A model generated the notes under the pieces. The model ran no database searches. It worked only from the letters and a program-made list of their open reading frames with translations, and was not told the origin of the DNA. Made by a program: the position numbers and the translations under genes. Positions 5,850-8,521 of a stretch of DNA of 8,521 nucleotides are shown here, piece by piece (position 1 is the first letter of the stretch; each line of letters starts with the position of its first letter). Source of the stretch: CAYLSV01 sp964386435 (GTDB taxonomy: Bacteria > Planctomycetota > Phycisphaerae > Tepidisphaerales > Tepidisphaeraceae); the NCBI GenBank assembly GCA_964386435.1, contig CAYLSV010000130.1:1-8521 (forward strand), given 5' to 3'.

Positions 5850-7463
5850 TCACGCCCGGCGGCGGAGCAGCAACGTGCCGGCGGCGGCAAGCAGGCCCAG
5901 GGTGGCCGGCTCGGGGACGCTGTAGATCGTCGTCGTGCCGCTGACTTCGTTGGTCACGATGAGCAGCGGGTTGCTCGTCGGGCTGTCCACCGCGTCGATG
6001 AACAGCAGACCTTCCGGGCCGAGGTCGCCGGCCAACGGGTTGCTCATGCCGCCGACTTCGGCGTCGACATCGAAGTCACGGTTGTTGAGGTAGTCGACGA
6101 AGCTGGCGGCGGTCGGGTCGGTGATGTCGTAAACCATCAAACCGCCCACCCGCTCAAGGCCGATGAAGGCGTAGGTCCGGCCGTCGATCACGCCCAGCGT
6201 CACGCCCTCGGGTTCGGGGCCTTTGTCGTCGCTCCGGGCGTCGAACGAGTCGTTGTCGTCGTTGTTGCTGTTGAAGTCCTCGGCGAGGAAGCTGGCCGTC
6301 AGCCGCTCGAAGTCGTCGCCGGAGTCGAACACCTGGTTGCCGTTGGCGTCAAAGATGCTAAAGCTCCGGCCGCCGTAGCTGAAAATCTGATCCACGTCGC
6401 CGTCGCCGTCCAGATCACCGGTGGCCGTGGTTGTCCGCAGCCGGCCGAGGTTCTCATCGAGCTGCAGCGTCGCGGCGTCAGAATAAAGCACCGGGTCGAG
6501 CACCACATCGCCCACCCGGACTTCTTCGCTGAAGCCGCCATAATCGCGGGCGTCGCCTTCATTGGCGGTGACGATAAAGGTCTGCCCGCCGACCTCATAG
6601 CTGGCAATCGCGTCGGGCTGGTAAAGGCCCTTGACGTCGGCTGTCACGAAGTTGATCCCGCCGTCGCGGTTGCTCGGATCGAAGGCGTTCTGGAGTTGGG
6701 CGTGGTCCTTGGTGCCAAAACTGGTCACGGCCGTCACCGTGCCGCTGGCGATGTCGACGGTGGCGAAGGCGTTGTTCTCCTGCAAGCTCACGAACGCCGT
6801 GGTGTTGTCGGGCGAGACGGTGATGTACTCCGGCTCCAGATCCTGCGCGACCGACGCGCCGGGCCCAAAGATCCGCACGCCCGCCGCCTCCAGCGCCGCC
6901 TGCTGGGCGTTGAACGTGCCGAACCCGGCGGTCGTCACGTTCTGCGTGGCGACGTCGATGATGCTGATGCTGCCTTCGGGGTCGAAGGTGTAGGCGTCGT
7001 TGGGCTGGCCCTCGTTGGCGACGAGGATTTTGGTGCCGTCGCGGTTGAACGTGACCATGTCCGGCAGCGCCCCGACGCCCACGGTGTTGCCGATGCCCAG
7101 CGTCCCGGGGTCGAAGAACGTGATCGTGCCCGGCAGCGTTACGTCAGCGGCGTCTTCCAGCGCGACCACGCCCACGCCGTTCATGATCGCCACGCTGTTG
7201 GGGCTGCCGGCGAAGTTCAAGCTCGTCACCAGGGTCGGCATTGCCGGGTTGCTGATGTCCAGCACGTCCAGCGTGTCGGCATCGGCATTGGTCACGAACA
7301 GCCGCTGCGAGGTCGGGTCGTACGCCGGGATCTCCGCGGCCGAGCCATCGAACACGCCGCTGTCGTAGCGGCCGACGACCTCGAGCGACAACTGGGCCAG
7401 CACGGGCGAGGCGGACAGAACAGCCGCCGAAGCGGCCACGAGGGCAGGGTGGAAACGGTGCAT
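5850..7463 (-). CDS. Choice-of-anchor I family secreted protein with PEP-CTERM anchor
   Basis: Exported protein, probably attached to or processed at the cell surface. The 537-residue product has a signal peptide (about 1-23, ending SPVLA before QLSLEV), a long beta-propeller-like body, and a C-terminal PEP-CTERM sorting signal: VPEPA (516-520), a hydrophobic helix (521-532) and an RRR cluster (534-536). Body motifs typical of the choice-of-anchor I family are LVANEGQPND (147-156), DLEPEYITVS (208-217), IVTANEGDARDY (297-308), KGPEPEGV (414-421) and IGLERVGGLMVYDIT (434-448). A calcium-loop-like stretch GDLDGDGDVD (349-358) precedes FSYGGRSFSIFD. The precise biochemical role of the family is not established to my knowledge; the related eukaryotic label is mesenchyme-specific surface glycoprotein. 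ATG 7463 is supported by a good Shine-Dalgarno GGAGA (7468-7472 on the complement). Sorting would need an exosortase elsewhere in the genome; none is in the window. Confidence 0.88.
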   Translation of the reverse strand: MHRFHPALVAASAAVLSASPVLAQLSLEVVGRYDSGVFDGSAAEIPAYDPTSQRLFVTNADADTLDVLDISNPAMPTLVTSLNFAGSPNSVAIMNGVGVVALEDAADVTLPGTITFFDPGTLGIGNTVGVGALPDMVTFNRDGTKILVANEGQPNDAYTFDPEGSISIIDVATQNVTTAGFGTFNAQQAALEAAGVRIFGPGASVAQDLEPEYITVSPDNTTAFVSLQENNAFATVDIASGTVTAVTSFGTKDHAQLQNAFDPSNRDGGINFVTADVKGLYQPDAIASYEVGGQTFIVTANEGDARDYGGFSEEVRVGDVVLDPVLYSDAATLQLDENLGRLRTTTATGDLDGDGDVDQIFSYGGRSFSIFDANGNQVFDSGDDFERLTASFLAEDFNSNNDDNDSFDARSDDKGPEPEGVTLGVIDGRTYAFIGLERVGGLMVYDITDPTAASFVDYLNNRDFDVDAEVGGMSNPLAGDLGPEGLLFIDAVDSPTSNPLLIVTNEVSGTTTIYSVPEPATLGLLAAAGTLLLRRRA

Positions 7464-7610
7464 GATTTCTCCAAGCTCAACCTAGACGAAACCTCCACCG
7501 CCGTTCATCAAGATTCGATAAAGAATGGGGCGTTGCCGGTTGTCCGTGGTCCGTGGTTCGTTGCTCACGCCGGCGAGCGAACGCCGAAAAACGTTGGACT
7601 ACCATCCCCC
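7464..7610. promoter_or_regulatory. Divergent intergenic region, presumed promoters both ways
   Basis: The 147 bases separate the start of the PEP-CTERM gene (- strand) from the start of the DUF72 gene (+ strand), so promoters for both must lie here or within. The most AT-rich patch, 7504-7527 (containing GATTCGATAAAGAAT), is the likeliest promoter core, but I see no convincing -35/-10 pair in either direction. GTCCGTG occurs twice in tandem at 7542-7548 and 7549-7555, followed by a degenerate third copy. Confidence 0.35.
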
Positions 7611-8474
7611 ATGCCCGACGTCCCGATCCGGTTGGGCACGATGGGTTTCGGGTACGCCGACTGGGATGGCGTGTTTTACCCCCGCGGTCTGAAGGGGCCG
7701 GCCCGGTTGGGGCGGTACGCGGCGGAGTTTGATGCGCTGGAGCTCGACAGCACCTTCCACGCCGTGCCGGCCCTCGAGCACGTAAAGCGGTGGGGCGGGG
7801 CGGTGCCGGCGCATTTCCGGTTCACCGCGAAGATGCCGCGGGCCGTGACGCACGCCGACCGGCGGCTGGACGAGCCGGCGAGCTTGCGGGAGGCGCTGGC
7901 GTTCGTCGAGACGATGCGCACGCTCGGCGAGAAGCTCTCGGCCGTCCTCGTGCAGTTCCCGCCGTCCTTTGCCCCCACCCGGTTCGGCGAGCTGGCGAAC
8001 TTGCTGGACGAATTGCCCGGCGGCATGCGGTACGCCATCGAGCTGCGGCACGACGGCTGGTGGCACCCGATGACCGCCGCCCTCCTGCGTGGCCACAACG
8101 CCGCGTGGGTCTGCGCCGACGAGACGCCCGCCGCCCACCTGGGCCAGCGGCCAAGCGAGCCGACGGCGTACCAACACCGCCGGCCGATCCTGACGGCCGA
8201 CTGGTTCTACCTCCGCTGGATCGGCGTCCACGAGCAGTTCGGCAGCGACAGCAAAAAGGACCACAACCGCCACGACGCCACCGGCCGCCTGGCGGGTTGG
8301 GCCGACCACCTCCGCACCCTGACCGCCACCGGCCGGGTGAACGAAGTCCTCGGCTTCGTCAACAACGACTACAGCGGCCACAGCCCCACCGACGTCCGCA
8401 CCCTGCGCAAGCTGCTGGGCCAACCCGAAAAGCAAGTCCCCCCGGCAAGCCTCTTCGACCCCGCGGCCGGCTAG
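7611..8474 (+). CDS. DUF72 (YecE-like) family protein
   Basis: Member of the widespread DUF72/UPF0759 family, predicted to be a cytoplasmic TIM-barrel protein; its reaction is not known to me. The 287-residue product shows the family landmarks in order: IRLGTMGFGYADWDGVFYP (6-24), FDALELDSTFH (40-50), FRFTAKMPRAVTH (69-81), LSAVLVQFPPSF (109-120), YAIELRHDGWW (141-151), WFYLRWIG (198-205) and the C-terminal FVNNDYSGHSPTDVRTLRKLLG (249-270), which parallels the usual FNNH/D-x-x-G-x-A block. Length is typical. The frame stays open for about 1.8 kb upstream only because it runs antisense to the PEP-CTERM gene; ATG 7611 begins exactly where similarity starts and is chosen. No clear Shine-Dalgarno precedes it. 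It is transcribed alone, divergently from the PEP-CTERM gene, and is followed by a truncated repeat arm at the window edge. Confidence 0.93.
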   Translation: MPDVPIRLGTMGFGYADWDGVFYPRGLKGPARLGRYAAEFDALELDSTFHAVPALEHVKRWGGAVPAHFRFTAKMPRAVTHADRRLDEPASLREALAFVETMRTLGEKLSAVLVQFPPSFAPTRFGELANLLDELPGGMRYAIELRHDGWWHPMTAALLRGHNAAWVCADETPAAHLGQRPSEPTAYQHRRPILTADWFYLRWIGVHEQFGSDSKKDHNRHDATGRLAGWADHLRTLTATGRVNEVLGFVNNDYSGHSPTDVRTLRKLLGQPEKQVPPASLFDPAAG

Positions 8475-8483
8475 GCCACCTCC

Positions 8484-8506
8484 CGGACCTAGCGTGCACG
8501 CGCTAC
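8484..8506. repeat. Truncated REP-like arm at the window edge
   Basis: Starting nine bases after the DUF72 stop: outer edge CGGACCT (8484-8490), a palindromic centre GCGTGCACGC (8492-8501), then CTAC (8503-8506, GTAG on the - strand). This is the same order as the left arms at 846-873 and 5722-5749: GGAC(C) edge, self-complementary core, CTAC head. The core is shorter and different in sequence. If it is a third pair, the matching right arm would lie just beyond the window. It may also serve as the transcript end of the DUF72 gene. Confidence 0.4.
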
Positions 8507-8521
8507 AGCACTTCGCGCGAT

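Noticed and set aside
7541..7560. Tandem GTCCGTG repeats as a regulator binding site
   Set aside because: Only two exact copies at seven-base spacing and no symmetry; could easily arise by slippage. Kept only as a note in the intergenic entry.
5826..7610. Long open + strand frame running into the DUF72 gene (882 codons in total)
   Set aside because: It is antisense to the PEP-CTERM gene, whose family motifs are clear. Its translation is low-complexity and rich in V, A, R and H, as GC-rich shadow frames are. DUF72 similarity starts only at 7611.

Overview
The window is GC-rich bacterial chromosome with seven densely packed protein genes and no rRNA, tRNA, CRISPR array, transposase or phage gene that I can recognise. 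A C-terminal PEP-CTERM anchor on a secreted choice-of-anchor protein, the high GC content, many GTG starts and weak Shine-Dalgarno sequences suggest a Planctomycetota bacterium, perhaps of the Phycisphaerae type. That is an inference from gene style; no marker gene here settles it.

Layout. Positions 1-202 are upstream sequence with a perfect operator-like palindrome at 158-172. On the + strand follow aat (203-835, the N-degron transferase), then a PqiA-like membrane protein (966-1559) translationally coupled to an unknown membrane-tethered protein with a possible C2-like domain (1556-2107). A hairpin at 2114-2143 separates this convergent pair of transcription units. On the - strand a three-gene unit reads from right to left: a GT39-like membrane glycosyltransferase (5670-4234), a VWA-domain protein overlapping it by GTGA (4237-3059), and galU (3024-2149). 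Further right on the - strand is the PEP-CTERM choice-of-anchor I protein (7463-5850). Divergent from it on the + strand is a DUF72/YecE protein (7611-8474).

How the genes fit together. GalU makes UDP-glucose, and the GT-C type glycosyltransferase upstream in the same unit is envelope-facing, so a cell-surface polysaccharide or glycoprotein role is plausible. The VWA protein between them has an intact MIDAS metal site, but its usual AAA ATPase partner is not in the window. The PqiA-like/C2-like pair points to envelope lipid or membrane homeostasis. The PEP-CTERM protein is exported.

The least ordinary content is between the genes. Two REP/BIME-like elements (845-934 and 5722-5805) share one design: two inverted copies of a palindrome, each headed by GTAG or ATAG facing the centre, able to pair into about 30-bp stems. 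A hairpin at 2114-2143 looks like a collapsed version, and a truncated arm sits at the right edge (8484-8506). Together they look like a dispersed REP family of the kind moved by RAYT (TnpA-REP) transposases.
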